Counted from the stretch's first letter, positions 16,753-27,286 are shown. The stretch is 51,440 nt of DNA from Acetobacter fallax (GCF_011516735.1 NZ_WOSX01000024.1:1-51440), one strand, 5' to 3'. Translations and numbers: made by a program. Notes: a model not told the origin generated them from the letters alone.

Positions 16753-16879
16753 TTCATGACGACCAGTCTTCATTCGGGCTGGCATCACGCCGCCATCTCA
16801 ACAAAAAATGCGCCACCAGGACAATCCCGGCAGCGCATTCTTCAGACACACAGGCGCGTCACAGCGCCGGCGAAGACGC

Positions 16880-18631
16880 TCAGATGTTCAGCGACATCCC
16901 ATTCACACCAAGCGCGGCTTCTTTTACCGCCTCGCTCAGCGTCGGATGCGCATGGCAGACCCGCCCGATATCCTCGGACGACGCGCCAAACTCGATCGCC
17001 ATCGTGCACTCCGCGATCAGTTCGCCCGCAGCCGGGCCAAGAATATGAACACCAAGCACCCGATCCGTCGTCGCGTCGGCAATCACCTTCACAAACCCGT
17101 CCGTCATGCCCAGCGCCCGCGCACGCCCGTTGGCCATGAACGGGAACTTGCCCACCTTGTAAGCAACGCCCTTCTCTTTGAGCTGCTCCTCGGTGAAACC
17201 AACCGTCGCCAGCTCCGGCCAGGTGTAAACCACACCCGGAATCGCGTCGTAGTTCACATGACCAGCCTGACCAGCAAGCAGTTCAGCCACAGCAACGCCT
17301 TCTTCCTCGGCCTTATGCGCCAGCATCGGACCTTTGATCACGTCGCCAATCGCGTAAATGCCCGGAACACTGGTGGCATAGTGCTCGTCCACCTCAATCC
17401 GCCCACGGTTATCAAGCGCGATACCCGCCGCATCCAGACCAAGCCCCTCACTGGCAGCCGTGCGACCAATCGCCAGCAGCACGACATCCGCCTCGATCGT
17501 TTCCGGCGTCCCCCCCTTCGAAGGCTCCACCGTCAGCACCACGCCCGTGCCGGTCTTCTCAGCCTTCGTGACCTTGTGACCCAGCTTCAGCTGCAAACCC
17601 TGCTTGACCAGGATCTTGCGGAAAGCAGCCTCAACCTCGTTGTCAGTCCCCGGAACCAGACGATCAAGGAACTCGACAACAGTCACCTCTGACCCGAGAC
17701 GGTGCCACACGCTGCCCAGTTCCAGACCGATCACGCCACCACCGATCACCACCAGCCGCTTCGGCACAGCCGACAGTTCGAGCGCGCCCGTGGAAGTGAC
17801 AATCACCTTCTCATCAACGTCAACGCCCTTCAGCGCCGCACTGTCACTGCCCGAAGCAATGACGATGTGCTTCGCCGTAACAGGTTTCCCGGCAACCGTC
17901 AGACGCCCGGTGCCCTGGACCTTGCCCTCACCCTTCAGCCAGGTGATGCCGTTCTTCTTGAAGAGATATTCAACGCCTTTGACGTTGGCCTCAACAATGC
18001 CCGCCTTGCGCTTCTGCATCTGAGCAAGATTGAGCTTCACACTGGCGATATCGACGCCATGCACGGCAAATTCATGCCCCGCCGCGTGAAAATTCTCGGA
18101 AGAATGCAGCAGAGCCTTGGACGGAATACAGCCAACATTCAGGCAGGTGCCCCCAAGCGTCGCACGCTTCTCAACACAGGCAACCTTAAAGCCAAGCTGC
18201 GCGGCACGGATCGCACAGATGTAACCACCCGGACCTGCGCCGATCACCACGATATCGTAGTCCGTCTCAGCAGGCGGCGGCTCAGACGCGACAGGAACAG
18301 GCCTGGCTGCGGCAGCAGGAGCCGCTGCCGGCACGGGCGCCGCTTTCTTCTCCGCAGCCGGAGCAGGCTTCGACGCGGTCCTGCCGCCTTTCGCGCCCGC
18401 ATCCAGCATCGCCAGAACCGCACCAACCTCAACCTCGTCGCCCTCTTTAACGACATGGCTTTCCAGCACGCCCGCAGCCGGGGCCGGAACCTCAACGCTC
18501 ACTTTGTCCGTTTCAAGTTCAACGATCGGGTCGTCAGCAGCAACCGCGTCACCCGGCTGCCTGAGCCATTTACCAACAGTGGCAGACGTCACGCTTTCAC
18601 CCAGCGTCGGAACCTTGATCTCGATAGCCAT
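16880..18631 (-). CDS. lpd: Dihydrolipoyl dehydrogenase with N-terminal lipoyl domain
   Basis: E3 component that reoxidises dihydrolipoamide with NAD+. The 583-residue protein starts with a lipoyl domain (residues 1-78) whose lipoylated Lys is 43 in [10 protein letters not shown]. An Ala/Pro-rich linker (80-122) follows, then a full flavin disulfide reductase: FAD-binding VIGAGPGGY near 129 and redox pair Cys163/Cys168 in [13 protein letters not shown], ending with the dimerisation domain and its catalytic HAHPTLSE. The start at 18631 is preferred because a GGGGAAAT box lies upstream and the lipoyl domain starts here. A classical E3 is about 470 residues without the lipoyl domain. It lies downstream of odhA and odhB, so it is the E3 of 2-oxoglutarate dehydrogenase and perhaps of other complexes. 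Confidence 0.94.
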   Translation of the reverse strand: MAIEIKVPTLGESVTSATVGKWLRQPGDAVAADDPIVELETDKVSVEVPAPAAGVLESHVVKEGDEVEVGAVLAMLDAGAKGGRTASKPAPAAEKKAAPVPAAAPAAAARPVPVASEPPPAETDYDIVVIGAGPGGYICAIRAAQLGFKVACVEKRATLGGTCLNVGCIPSKALLHSSENFHAAGHEFAVHGVDIASVKLNLAQMQKRKAGIVEANVKGVEYLFKKNGITWLKGEGKVQGTGRLTVAGKPVTAKHIVIASGSDSAALKGVDVDEKVIVTSTGALELSAVPKRLVVIGGGVIGLELGSVWHRLGSEVTVVEFLDRLVPGTDNEVEAAFRKILVKQGLQLKLGHKVTKAEKTGTGVVLTVEPSKGGTPETIEADVVLLAIGRTAASEGLGLDAAGIALDNRGRIEVDEHYATSVPGIYAIGDVIKGPMLAHKAEEEGVAVAELLAGQAGHVNYDAIPGVVYTWPELATVGFTEEQLKEKGVAYKVGKFPFMANGRARALGMTDGFVKVIADATTDRVLGVHILGPAAGELIAECTMAIEFGASSEDIGRVCHAHPTLSEAVKEAALGVNGMSLNI

Positions 18632-18754
18632 ATTTCCCCGTCCCGATTGAAGCCGACCGGCATGTCCTGTGCGATCCGCACCCACACGCCGCTCGCCCGG
18701 TTCGTGCCCCAATATTTCGAAGCCGCAGCAATTCTACCGAATAGCCGCAAAAAT

Positions 18755-18790
18755 CAAAAAACCTCCGCAGGGCAATTCCCTGCGGAGGTT
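18755..18790 (-). terminator. Rho-independent terminator after odhB
   Basis: AACCTCCGCAGGG and its complement form a perfect 13-bp stem (18760-18772 with 18778-18790) around a 5-base loop. On the minus strand this is followed by a T-rich run. It sits 9 bases after the odhB stop and before lpd. Confidence 0.85.
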
Positions 18791-18798
18791 TCCGAAAC

Positions 18799-20037
18799 TC
18801 AGAGTCCGAGCAGCAGGCTGCGCGGATCTTCGACGTATTTCTTCAGGCTGACCAGGAAGCTGACAGCCTCCTTACCATCCACAATCCGATGATCATAAGA
18901 CAGCGCGACATACATGATCGGCCGGATTTCAACCTTGCCGTTCACCGCCACCGGACGATCAACAATGTTATGCATGCCCAGAATACCGGATTGCGGCGCA
19001 TTCAGAATAGGCGTGGACAGCATCGAACCGTAAATGCCGCCATTGGTGATCGAGAATGTGCCACCCGCCAGATCGTCGATCTTCAACGTGCCCTCGCGAG
19101 CCGCCTTGCCGAAACCGGCAATCTTCTTCTCGATCTCGGCATGGCTCAGCTTTTCCGCATCCCGAATTACTGGAACGACCAGCCCGTTCGGCCCGCCAAC
19201 AGCGATACCGAGATTGACGAAGTGACGATAAACCACGTCATCGCCGTCGATCTCGGCGTTAATCGCCGGGAATTCAGCCAGAGCCGCAATCACAGCTTTC
19301 GAGAAGATCGACATGAAGCCAAGCTTCACGCCGTATTTCTTCACGAACAGATCCTGAAATTCGACACGCATCTCTTTCGCGGCGGTCATGTCGATCTCGT
19401 TGAACGTCGTCAGCATCGCCGCCGTGTTCTGCGCATCCTTCAGACGACGCGCAATCGTGCGCCGCAGACGCGTCATCTTCACACGCTCTTCACGCGGATC
19501 GTCCTTGCGGGGCGGCTTCGCGGCAGCCTGCGCAGCGGCAACAGGCGGCTGCGACAGGAACGCCAGCACATCACCCTTGGTAATGCGTCCGTCCTTACCC
19601 GTTCCGCTGCCCACCTGTTCAGCGGCAACACCTTTTTCCGCCATCATCTTGCGCGCGGCAGGCAGAGCAGCGCCAGCATCCACCGGAGCGGATTTCACAG
19701 GAGCCGGAGCCGACTTGGCAACAGCGGCCGGAGCAGGCTGCGGTGCCTCGGCTTTCGGCGCTTTAGCTTCAGGAGCCGCCGGCTTCGCCGACGCCTTGCC
19801 GTTCGGGTTCAGCGTCGCCAGCAACGCTCCGACCTCAACCTCATCACCCTCTTTGGCGACAAGATTTTCCAGAACACCAGCCTGCGGCGCCGGAACCTCA
19901 ACCGTCACCTTGTCAGTTTCCAGTTCGGCTACAGGCTCGTCAGCCGTTACCGCCTCGCCTGCTTTCTTCAGCCACTTCGCAACAGTCGCCGTGGTGACAC
20001 TCTCGCCCAGCGTAGGCACCTTGATCTCGACTGACAT
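18799..20037 (-). CDS. odhB: Dihydrolipoyllysine succinyltransferase (2-oxoglutarate dehydrogenase E2)
   Basis: Core of the 2-oxoglutarate dehydrogenase complex, moving the succinyl group to CoA. The 412-residue protein has one lipoyl domain (1-78, Lys43 in [10 protein letters not shown]), an Ala/Pro linker, and a peripheral subunit-binding domain near 125-170 ([11 protein letters not shown]...[12 protein letters not shown]). The catalytic domain ends with [11 protein letters not shown], where His383 and Asp387 are the active-site pair. The start at 20037 follows a GGGAAGCGAG box; the longer frame from 20067 is rejected. Its N-terminal lipoyl domain is nearly identical to that of the neighbouring lpd product, suggesting a domain copied within the operon. 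The gene is also called sucB. Confidence 0.95.
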   Translation of the reverse strand: MSVEIKVPTLGESVTTATVAKWLKKAGEAVTADEPVAELETDKVTVEVPAPQAGVLENLVAKEGDEVEVGALLATLNPNGKASAKPAAPEAKAPKAEAPQPAPAAVAKSAPAPVKSAPVDAGAALPAARKMMAEKGVAAEQVGSGTGKDGRITKGDVLAFLSQPPVAAAQAAAKPPRKDDPREERVKMTRLRRTIARRLKDAQNTAAMLTTFNEIDMTAAKEMRVEFQDLFVKKYGVKLGFMSIFSKAVIAALAEFPAINAEIDGDDVVYRHFVNLGIAVGGPNGLVVPVIRDAEKLSHAEIEKKIAGFGKAAREGTLKIDDLAGGTFSITNGGIYGSMLSTPILNAPQSGILGMHNIVDRPVAVNGKVEIRPIMYVALSYDHRIVDGKEAVSFLVSLKKYVEDPRSLLLGL

Positions 20038-20210
20038 CTCGCTTCCCACTTCCCTTTTCGAATCCACGCCTTACAGGCCAGACCGGCCCGCGACGCGCCC
20101 TCATCGCGTTATGCCGCCAATCTGCGGCTATCGGAATTCACTCGCCAGCGACCTGCCATCACGTCTGCGAGACATATCCCGACAGAACAGGGCAGGCATA
20201 AACAGCGCGC

Positions 20211-20244
20211 AACAAAGAAACCGGGCAACCTCATGGCTGCCCGG
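20211..20244 (-). terminator. Rho-independent terminator after odhA
   Basis: CCGGGCA (20221-20227) pairs with TGCCCGG (20238-20244) around a 10-base loop. On the minus strand it is followed by TTTCTTTGTT. It lies 17 bases past the odhA stop, leaving about 170 bp before the odhB start. Confidence 0.75.
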
Positions 20245-20260
20245 CTTTTCATCAGGAGCC

Positions 20261-23128
20261 TCAGTTTAGCCCCAGTGCTTTCTTCACAAGAGCAGCCTGC
20301 TCGGCCGCATGCGTCTTCGCCAGACCCGTCGCCGGACTCGCCGCCGCCGCACGGCCCACATAAGCCGGACGCCCGACCTTGTGACCCGCCTTCCCAAGCG
20401 TCTCCTCAATCAGGTGATCGACAAAGGTCCAGCCACCGGCATTCCGGGTCTCTTCCTGACACCAGACAACGTCTTTCGCCGCCGGATACTTTTTCAGCTC
20501 AGCCGCAAGCTCCGCCTCAGGGAACGGATAGAACTGCTCCAGACGGATGATCGCCGTCGTATCGCGCTTCTGATCCCGACGCTCCTGCAACAGATCATAG
20601 TAAACCTTGCCAGAGCAGATCACGACACGATCCACCTTGCCCGCATCAATCGGATCAATCTCACCGATCACCGGCAGGAAGGTCGTGTCACCCTCGAATT
20701 CCGAAAGCGCCGATACTGCCAGCTTATGACGCAGCAGCGACTTCGGCTCCATCAGGATCAGCGGCTTGCGATAAGACAGCTTCAGCTGACGCCGCAGCGC
20801 ATGGAAGTAATTCCCGGGCGTCGTGATGTTGCAGACAAACATGTTGTCTTCAGCACAAAGCTGGAGATACCGCTCCAGACGCGCGGAGGAATGCTCCGGC
20901 CCCTGCCCTTCATACCCATGCGGCAGAAGCATCACCAGGCCGGACATCCGAAGCCATTTCGTCTCACCGGAGGCGACGAACTGGTCAATGATCACCTGGG
21001 CGCCGTTCGCGAAGTCACCGAACTGCGCTTCCCACACCACAAGGGTGTTCGGGTTATGCATCGTGTAGCCATACTCGAAGCCCAGCACACCAAACTCGGA
21101 AAGATGCGAATTCCAGAAATCCGCCTCTGCCTGACCGGGCTCAATGTGGTTCAGCAGCGTGTAAGGCTCCTGTGTCGTCTGATCGAAAACGACCGCGTGA
21201 CGCTGGCTGAATGTGCCGCGCTGCACATCCTCACCCGAGAACCGGACGCGGTGCTTCTCAAGCAGCAGCGATCCCAGTCCCAAAGCCTCACCGGTCGCCC
21301 AGTCAATGCCCTCACCGGTCTCAATCGCTTTGGTCTTGGCTTTAAGCTGGCGAACAATCTTCGTGTTGAGATCAAAGCCCTCAGGCACAGTCGTCAACGC
21401 GGCGCCGATTTTCTTCAGCACATCGACCGGCAGGCTCGTTTTTGGCTGCGGCCGATCACCGGTCTGCGGTGCTTCAAGACCCGACCAGGCGCCTTCCAGC
21501 CAGTCCGCCTTGTTCACCTTGTAGGACTGAGCCGCCTTGAAATCGTCATCGAGCCTGGACTCGAAGGCGTCCCACTGCGATCTGACATCGTCTTCCGAGA
21601 CCACGCCAGCCTTCACCAGACGATCAGCATACAGCGCATGCGGCGTCACATGAGTCGCAATCGCCTTATACATGACCGGCTGCGTGAACACCGGCTCATC
21701 AAGCTCGTTGTGGCCATGACGGCGATAGCAGACAATGTCCAGGATCACATCGCTGGCGAATTTCTGCCGGTAATCGGCCGCCAGACGCGAGGCATAAACC
21801 ACCGCTTCAGCATCGTCGCCATTGACATGCAGAACCGGCGCCTCAATGGCCTTCGCCATATCGGAACCATAGATGCCGGAATGCCCGTTCACCGGATTGG
21901 TCGTGAAACCGATCTGGTTATTGACGATAATATGGACCGAACCACCCGTGCGATAGCCGACGAGCTGCGACATCGACAGCGTCTCATAAACCACGCCCTG
22001 GCCGGCAAATGCCGCGTCGCCATGAATCTGGATCGCCATATGCGACAGGCGCGTCTCTGTGTCGCCATCGTCATCCTGCGCTGCACGGACCTTGCCGCAG
22101 ACAACAGGATCAACTGCCTCAAGATGAGACGGGTTCGGCTGCAACGAGATATGAACGGCATGTCCGCCAATCTCGACATCCGTCGAAGATCCCAGGTGAT
22201 ACTTCACATCACCCGAGCCAGCCACATTGTCAGGCTTGAACGACCCGCCGGCAAATTCACTGAAAATCGCGACATAAGGCTTGCGCACCACGTTCACCAG
22301 CGTGTTCAGCCGCCCGCGATGGGCCATGCCGATCGCCACCGATTTCACGCCCTGCTGCGCCACCTGGTCAATCACGGCATGCAGCGCCGGAATGGATACC
22401 TCGCCACCCTCAAGACCAAACCGCTTCGCACCAACGTAGCGCTTCTGACAGAACGTCTCGAACCCTTCCGCTTCGGTCAGGTTTTTCAGAATCGATTTCT
22501 GCTCTTCAACAGTGACACCGGACCGCCAGTTGTCACCCTCGATCCGGGACCGGAACCACTCGCGCTGCTCCTCGGAGCGCACATAGATGTATTCCGCCCC
22601 GATCGCGTCGCAATAGATCTCACGAAGCGCCGCCACGATTTCCTTAACCGTCGCCGTGTCCCGACCGGACAGAAGCGGCAACAGCACCGTGCCGATATAA
22701 ACCGGACGATCAAGATCGCCTGAGCCAAAACCATATGTCGCCGGATCAAGTTCAGGCGCGGGTTTCGGAATTTTCAGACCCAGCGGATCGGTTTTCGCCT
22801 CAAGATGCCCGAACTCGCGGAAACCGCGAATAAGCTGCGCGACAGCAAGGCTGTCAGACGCGGCCAGACCGGAACTCTTGCCGGCGCCTTTGCCCGCAGC
22901 AGGAGCCGGAGCCGGCTCATCACCCGTGATGATCGATTTGCGCGGCGCCCAGGAGGCACCGGACGCATCCTGAAGGATCGAGGCGCCCTCATCGTCCAGC
23001 GAACCGAACAGGGTCGCGAACGACGGATCAACGCTCTTCGGATCCTCCGCCCATCGTGCATAGAGATCTGCGACATAAGCAATATTGCTACCGCTCAGCG
23101 CCGCCGTAAGGAGATCGGTGCCCGCCAT
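20261..23128 (-). CDS. odhA: 2-oxoglutarate dehydrogenase E1 component
   Basis: Thiamine diphosphate-dependent decarboxylase of the TCA cycle. The 955-residue length matches OdhA/SucA. The N-terminal helix (YVADLYARWAEDPKSVDPSF) that docks to E2 is present, as is the MAHRGRLNTLVNVV substrate loop. The ThDP-binding region shows GDAAFAGQG and a following VNNQIGF. The C-terminal transketolase-like half contains HGYEGQGPEHSSARLERYLQL. The ATG at 23128 has GGGAG 11 bases upstream. The gene precedes odhB on the same strand, but a terminator intervenes. Also called sucA. Confidence 0.96.
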   Translation of the reverse strand: MAGTDLLTAALSGSNIAYVADLYARWAEDPKSVDPSFATLFGSLDDEGASILQDASGASWAPRKSIITGDEPAPAPAAGKGAGKSSGLAASDSLAVAQLIRGFREFGHLEAKTDPLGLKIPKPAPELDPATYGFGSGDLDRPVYIGTVLLPLLSGRDTATVKEIVAALREIYCDAIGAEYIYVRSEEQREWFRSRIEGDNWRSGVTVEEQKSILKNLTEAEGFETFCQKRYVGAKRFGLEGGEVSIPALHAVIDQVAQQGVKSVAIGMAHRGRLNTLVNVVRKPYVAIFSEFAGGSFKPDNVAGSGDVKYHLGSSTDVEIGGHAVHISLQPNPSHLEAVDPVVCGKVRAAQDDDGDTETRLSHMAIQIHGDAAFAGQGVVYETLSMSQLVGYRTGGSVHIIVNNQIGFTTNPVNGHSGIYGSDMAKAIEAPVLHVNGDDAEAVVYASRLAADYRQKFASDVILDIVCYRRHGHNELDEPVFTQPVMYKAIATHVTPHALYADRLVKAGVVSEDDVRSQWDAFESRLDDDFKAAQSYKVNKADWLEGAWSGLEAPQTGDRPQPKTSLPVDVLKKIGAALTTVPEGFDLNTKIVRQLKAKTKAIETGEGIDWATGEALGLGSLLLEKHRVRFSGEDVQRGTFSQRHAVVFDQTTQEPYTLLNHIEPGQAEADFWNSHLSEFGVLGFEYGYTMHNPNTLVVWEAQFGDFANGAQVIIDQFVASGETKWLRMSGLVMLLPHGYEGQGPEHSSARLERYLQLCAEDNMFVCNITTPGNYFHALRRQLKLSYRKPLILMEPKSLLRHKLAVSALSEFEGDTTFLPVIGEIDPIDAGKVDRVVICSGKVYYDLLQERRDQKRDTTAIIRLEQFYPFPEAELAAELKKYPAAKDVVWCQEETRNAGGWTFVDHLIEETLGKAGHKVGRPAYVGRAAAASPATGLAKTHAAEQAALVKKALGLN

Positions 23129-23429
23129 TATCAGAACACTCCCTTGTCTTGTCGCAAGTCCGCGGGAGTAGCTTCAGGCACTGCTGCCAGAAGCCGGTCC
23201 ACAGGCCGTTCCCGCATGACTGTTGTCCGCAAAACTGAAAATCCGATGACCGGACCGCAAGGCACTTCCGCTGAGGAAAATCCCTTCGAAAGAGACGACA
23301 GCTTCAGATGTGAACACATACCCGCCTCCCCCGATTGTCTGGTCAGCCACTCGACTCAGGCCCGGAAAGCACCGGACCGCTGGCGAATTTGCTAGCCCCC
23401 GTAACCAGACGGGACAAGGTCGCCGGCTG
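23129..23429. other. Intergenic region upstream of odhA
   Basis: A 301-bp gap between zapE and odhA. It must hold the odhA promoter. Only a GGAAAGCACCGGACC-type partial dyad near 23363-23380 was noticed. No gene or repeat block is seen. Confidence 0.4.
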
Positions 23430-24677
23430 TCACGGTCTGGAGAGGCAGCCACCGGGAGCATGAGCGCGGGCCAGCCAGCTTTCACTGCTCATCTCCACCA
23501 GCCGGGATGCCGTGCGCGCAAACGCATCCGCCCCCTCGCCCGCAGGAAAAAGCTGATCCGGCGTCGCGTCAGCCGAGACAAACAGCAGATTGCCGTTGTC
23601 ATAGAGCGCATCAATCAGCGTGATGAACCGCCGTGCCACATTGGCATCGTCCGGACCAAGCGCCGGAATATCGTCAATCACAACTACCGGAAACCGCTTC
23701 GCAACAGCCAGAAAATCGCCCGGCCCAAGCGGACGGCTACACAGAGAAGTGAAGTCAAACCGCGCAACCGGTCCCTGCGCATGATCGACCGGAAGAGTCC
23801 GGCCGCTGAATTCCAGAGTTACCTCCTGCGGCTTATGACCCTCACCATAACGCATAACCACCTTGTCCAGCCGGTGACGCGCGGTCTCATCCGCAGGGAC
23901 AACCCACGTCGTGTCATCCTGCTCACGTCCGCGCCGGTAATCCGTTTCCGAGTCGAGAGTCTCCGTATCGAGATTGCTGTGGATGATCGCAATAAAAGGC
24001 TTGAACGCATCCGCGCCCGGCCGGTTCTGGAACAAATCGCCCGGCACCGTATTCGATGTCGCCACAATAATCACGCGCTCGCGAAACAGAGCCTGAAACA
24101 GACGCCCGAGAATCATCGCATCAGCGATGTCGTTGATCTGAAACTCGTCAAAACACAGCAGCGTCGCATCAGCGGCGATCGTTTTCGCCAGCGGCGGAAT
24201 CGGATCCGACATGCCAGGGTTCTCCAGCTTCAGCTGCCGCAGCCGCTGATGAACCTCCTGCATGAATGACAGAAAATGAATCCGCTGCTTCTTCGCCAGC
24301 GGCGCACAGGAGAAAAACAGATCCATCAGCATCGTCTTGCCGCGCCCGACACGCCCGACAATGTAGACGCCACGTGGCGGCGGAGCCATTTCCTCCTCCC
24401 GATGCAGCATGGCCGGAAGACGGTTCACCACCGACGCCAGAAAACTCTTTTTCCTCACAGGCTCAGGCACAACCACAGGTGGCCGGTATGTTTTCAGCTC
24501 TGTCCACAACCGGTCCAGCCGTCTTGCAACACGCTCCTGATCCGGATCAGGCCTGAGCAGCCCCTCCGCCACACGCGCTTCATAGAGCGCAAGCGGTCCG
24601 GCATCCTGCGGCACAACCGCAGAAGCTGAAACCTGATCGGAAACACGGTCGGAGGAGTTGTCATTGATGGCGTTCAT
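23430..24677 (-). CDS. zapE: Cell division protein ZapE (AFG1-like ATPase)
   Basis: A 415-residue P-loop ATPase of the AFG1/ZapE family. In E. coli ZapE associates with the Z-ring and promotes its disassembly during constriction. The Walker A motif is in GRVGRGKTMLMDLFF, Walker B in LLCFDEFQINDIADAM, and the sensor stretch in IIVATSNTVPGDLF. The start at 24677 gives the usual N-terminal extension; a longer frame up to 24794 lacks family similarity. It is encoded on the same strand as odhA but separated from it by 300 bp. Confidence 0.92.
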   Translation of the reverse strand: MNAINDNSSDRVSDQVSASAVVPQDAGPLALYEARVAEGLLRPDPDQERVARRLDRLWTELKTYRPPVVVPEPVRKKSFLASVVNRLPAMLHREEEMAPPPRGVYIVGRVGRGKTMLMDLFFSCAPLAKKQRIHFLSFMQEVHQRLRQLKLENPGMSDPIPPLAKTIAADATLLCFDEFQINDIADAMILGRLFQALFRERVIIVATSNTVPGDLFQNRPGADAFKPFIAIIHSNLDTETLDSETDYRRGREQDDTTWVVPADETARHRLDKVVMRYGEGHKPQEVTLEFSGRTLPVDHAQGPVARFDFTSLCSRPLGPGDFLAVAKRFPVVVIDDIPALGPDDANVARRFITLIDALYDNGNLLFVSADATPDQLFPAGEGADAFARTASRLVEMSSESWLARAHAPGGCLSRP

Positions 24678-24922
24678 ACTCAGCCGATAGCGAGCGCGGC
24701 GACTGTCAGCAAGATTCAGGCACCCGCTCACACCGTCTCGTGAAAACACGATCACGCGCAGGTGAAGAAATCGGCACTGTCCATCCCCGCCCACACCGCG
24801 TTACGCCTTAAAAAAGTGCTCTGGCCTCCGGCAACGGATGGTCAGAGCAGCCGTTCCTCAACAGAGCGCGTTGACCGCCTGCAAGGGCACCGAAACCCGC
24901 TTCAGAATTAAGGCATTGCCTC

Positions 24923-25276
24923 ATGACCGACTGGACAGACTGGAACGCCCGCCGCGAGCATCTCGGTAAAGCCATCGGCGGCTATGCTGCGCTCTCGCCC
25001 GACACCGTTTCCAGTGTACTCGCCCTGAACAGCGCCGGAGAAAAAACCGGCCATCTCGATGCAAAAACACGGGAACTGATCGCTCTCGCCGTCGCGGCCA
25101 CGACGCGCTGCGACGGATGCATCACCATCCACGCCGCTGAAGCCGTCAAGGCAGGCGCAACCCGCGATGAAATCGGAGAAGCCCTGAGCGTCGCCATCGC
25201 CCTGAACGCCGGAGCCGCCCTCGTCTATTCCACCCGCATCCTCGACGCTTTCGATGCCGCGAAGAAAGAAGGCTGA
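24923..25276 (+). CDS. Carboxymuconolactone decarboxylase/AhpD-like protein
   Basis: A 117-residue all-helical protein of the CMD/AhpD family. It carries the redox CxxC motif with downstream His (Cys63, Cys66, His70 in RCDGCITIH) and the upstream acidic residue in TRELIALAVA. This is the alkylhydroperoxidase-like version rather than a true decarboxylase. Proteins of this type are small thiol peroxidases or their reductants. The ATG follows TTAAGGCATTGCCTC, with AAGG about 9 bases upstream. It stands alone on the plus strand, convergent with sthA across a repeat block. Confidence 0.9.
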   Translation: MTDWTDWNARREHLGKAIGGYAALSPDTVSSVLALNSAGEKTGHLDAKTRELIALAVAATTRCDGCITIHAAEAVKAGATRDEIGEALSVAIALNAGAALVYSTRILDAFDAAKKEG

Positions 25277-25291
25277 AACCGGAGACACTGA

Positions 25292-25535
25292 TCGTCGGCA
25301 CCGGGGCTCTGCCCCGAACCCCGGCCGGGACCACAGGCACCTGCATCCCGATCTGTTATCATAACATGGTTTGCAAAGGCTCTGTTGTCGTTAGGCGTTG
25401 GCACCTTCCCTGGGCTTTGCCCAGGACCCACCAAAGGTCGCAGACCTTTGGAAACCGGCTTATTTATCAACAGATTGGGGTGAAGGGGTCCGCGACCCCT
25501 TCCGGGCGCGGGCAGAGCCCGCTTTATGCATCGCC
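25292..25535. repeat. Composite intergenic repeat block (convergent gap)
   Basis: This fills most of the gap between the AhpD-like gene and sthA. Order: an inverted GC-rich module (GGGGCTCTGCCCCGAACCCC), GCAAAGGCTCTGTTGTCGTTAG, GGGCTTTGCCC, the hairpin CCAAAGGTC/GACCTTTGG at 25431-25451, an AT-rich linker, and a GC-rich arm (GGGGTCCGCGACCCC) with GGGCAGAGCCCG. Confidence 0.85.
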
Positions 25536-25582
25536 TCAAAAGACACCGCCCCTTTGAGACCTCTGACTGTTAACGTAACCCG

Positions 25583-27007
25583 CTAAAGCGGCGCCCGCCC
25601 GTCCCGACGCGGCATCATTCTGTTCCACGCATCCAGAGCCGCTATTTTATAGGCCTCCGCCAGCGTCGGATAATTAAATGTGGCATTCAGAAAATAATCG
25701 AAGGTGCCACCAAGCGTCAGAACAGCCTGCCCGATGTGAATCAGCTCGGTCGCACTCTCGCCAACAATATGAATCCCAAGCAGCTTTCTCGTCTGCAGTG
25801 AAATCACCAGCTTCAGCATGCCACTGCCCGGCCCGGTCACATGCCCGCGTGATGTCTCCCGAAACCGCGCAATCCCACATTCATAAGGAATGGACTTCGC
25901 ACGTGCCTCCTCCTCGTTCAGCCCGATCGTCGAAATTTCCGGCACGGCATAAATACCATACGGAAAGACCGGCTCGGGCGCAGGCAGTTCATAACCAAAA
26001 GCATGACACGCCGCGAGACGCCCCTGCTCCAGCGACGTCGCCGCGAGAGCCGGAAACCCGATCACATCACCCGCCGCGTAAATATCGGGCATCGCCGTCT
26101 GCAATGTCTGAGGATCAACCTTCAGCCGGCCCCGCGCATCGGCCGCCAGACCACAGGCTTCCAGATTCAGTCCATCCGTCGCCCCGGTGCGGCCCCCTGT
26201 ATAAAGCAGCATGTCCGAACATACCTGCCGCCCGTCTTCCAGTTCCGCGACAGCCTGATCGCCGTTCTTCCGAATGGATTTCACCCGCGTCCCAAGCCGC
26301 AGAACCATTCCATAATCGCTAAGATCATGCATGAAATCAGCGATAATTTCCCGATCCACGAAATCGAGAATCGTCTCCCGCGCGTCAACCAGCGTCACCT
26401 GAATATCCAGAGCCGCAAAAATCGTCGCATATTCAATGCCAATCACCCCGGCACCAATCACAGTCAGCGACCGGGGCAGCCTCTCCAGTGCCAGAATACT
26501 GTCACTGTCGACCACAATACGATCGTCAAACGGCACATCATCCGGCCGGAAAGGCCGCGTACCCACGGCAATCAGAATGCGATCAGCGGAAACAACACGC
26601 AAAAGCTCCCCGGAACCCGAAGCAATTTCAACATGATGACCATCGACAAACCGCGCAGCGCCATGCGCAACCGTCACCCCGTTGCGCGCAAACTGATGAT
26701 CAAGCACATCCACTTCACGCTCAACGGTCTGATCAAGACGCGCCCTGAGATCCGCTGCGGTAATATCTTTTTTGACCCGCCAGCCGGAACCATAAATCCC
26801 ACGCTCCCGCCAGCCGGTCAGACTGAGCACCGCTTCCCGCAGCGTCTTTGACGGAATGGTTCCGGTGTGAACGCAGACACCCCCCACCCCGGACATCTTT
26901 TCAATCACCAGAGCCGAACGACCAAGCTTCGCCGCCTGCACCGCAGCACGGCGCCCGGCAGGACCACTGCCTATCACAACAATATCGTAATCCCGGGTTC
27001 CGGTCAC
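25583..27007 (-). CDS. sthA: Soluble pyridine nucleotide transhydrogenase
   Basis: Flavoprotein that transfers hydride between NADPH and NAD+, balancing the two pools. It belongs to the Lpd/glutathione reductase superfamily but keeps only one of the two redox cysteines: Cys45 in GGVCVHTGTIPSK, with Thr50 where Lpd has the second Cys. This is the hallmark of the SthA/UdhA group. The FAD-binding VIGSGPAGRRAA is near residue 11 and the NAD-binding GAGVIGIEYA lies centrally. GTG at 27007 is preferred as start because AGGAG lies 6 bases upstream; a GTG at 27028 lacks this. Length is 474 residues. Confidence 0.92.
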   Translation of the reverse strand: MTGTRDYDIVVIGSGPAGRRAAVQAAKLGRSALVIEKMSGVGGVCVHTGTIPSKTLREAVLSLTGWRERGIYGSGWRVKKDITAADLRARLDQTVEREVDVLDHQFARNGVTVAHGAARFVDGHHVEIASGSGELLRVVSADRILIAVGTRPFRPDDVPFDDRIVVDSDSILALERLPRSLTVIGAGVIGIEYATIFAALDIQVTLVDARETILDFVDREIIADFMHDLSDYGMVLRLGTRVKSIRKNGDQAVAELEDGRQVCSDMLLYTGGRTGATDGLNLEACGLAADARGRLKVDPQTLQTAMPDIYAAGDVIGFPALAATSLEQGRLAACHAFGYELPAPEPVFPYGIYAVPEISTIGLNEEEARAKSIPYECGIARFRETSRGHVTGPGSGMLKLVISLQTRKLLGIHIVGESATELIHIGQAVLTLGGTFDYFLNATFNYPTLAEAYKIAALDAWNRMMPRRDGRAPL

Positions 27008-27226
27008 AGGCTTCTCCTGATGCTGCACACATCAGACGCGCCATCAGCTTCAGGGTTGCCGCAAAGGCAGCTGCACCGGAAAGCGACATCTGTTTCAGTC
27101 AAACAGATCGGGCAGAGAAGAAAAAACTTCTCTCAAAGTTCAAAAATATACTGAAATACAAACCAGATTTATAAACACGACAACAAACGAGCGTATTTTT
27201 TTCTGATATTACGTTTCATGTCTGAA

Positions 27227-27265
27227 AACAAAACCATCCCGACATGCACAGACATGCCGGGATGG
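27227..27265 (-). terminator. Rho-independent terminator of the double-glycine peptide gene
   Basis: CCATCCCG-A-CATG (27234-27246) pairs with CATG-C-CGGGATGG (27253-27265) with one mismatch and a 6-base loop. On the minus strand TTTTGTTTT follows. It lies just past the stop at 27287. Confidence 0.85.
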
Positions 27266-27286
27266 CAAAACGGTCAGAGCCGCAAA

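Noticed and set aside
20309..22723. 804-codon plus-strand frame opposite odhA
   Set aside because: Very long, but it is the antisense of a strongly conserved gene and its translation is Arg/His/Gln-rich without domains.
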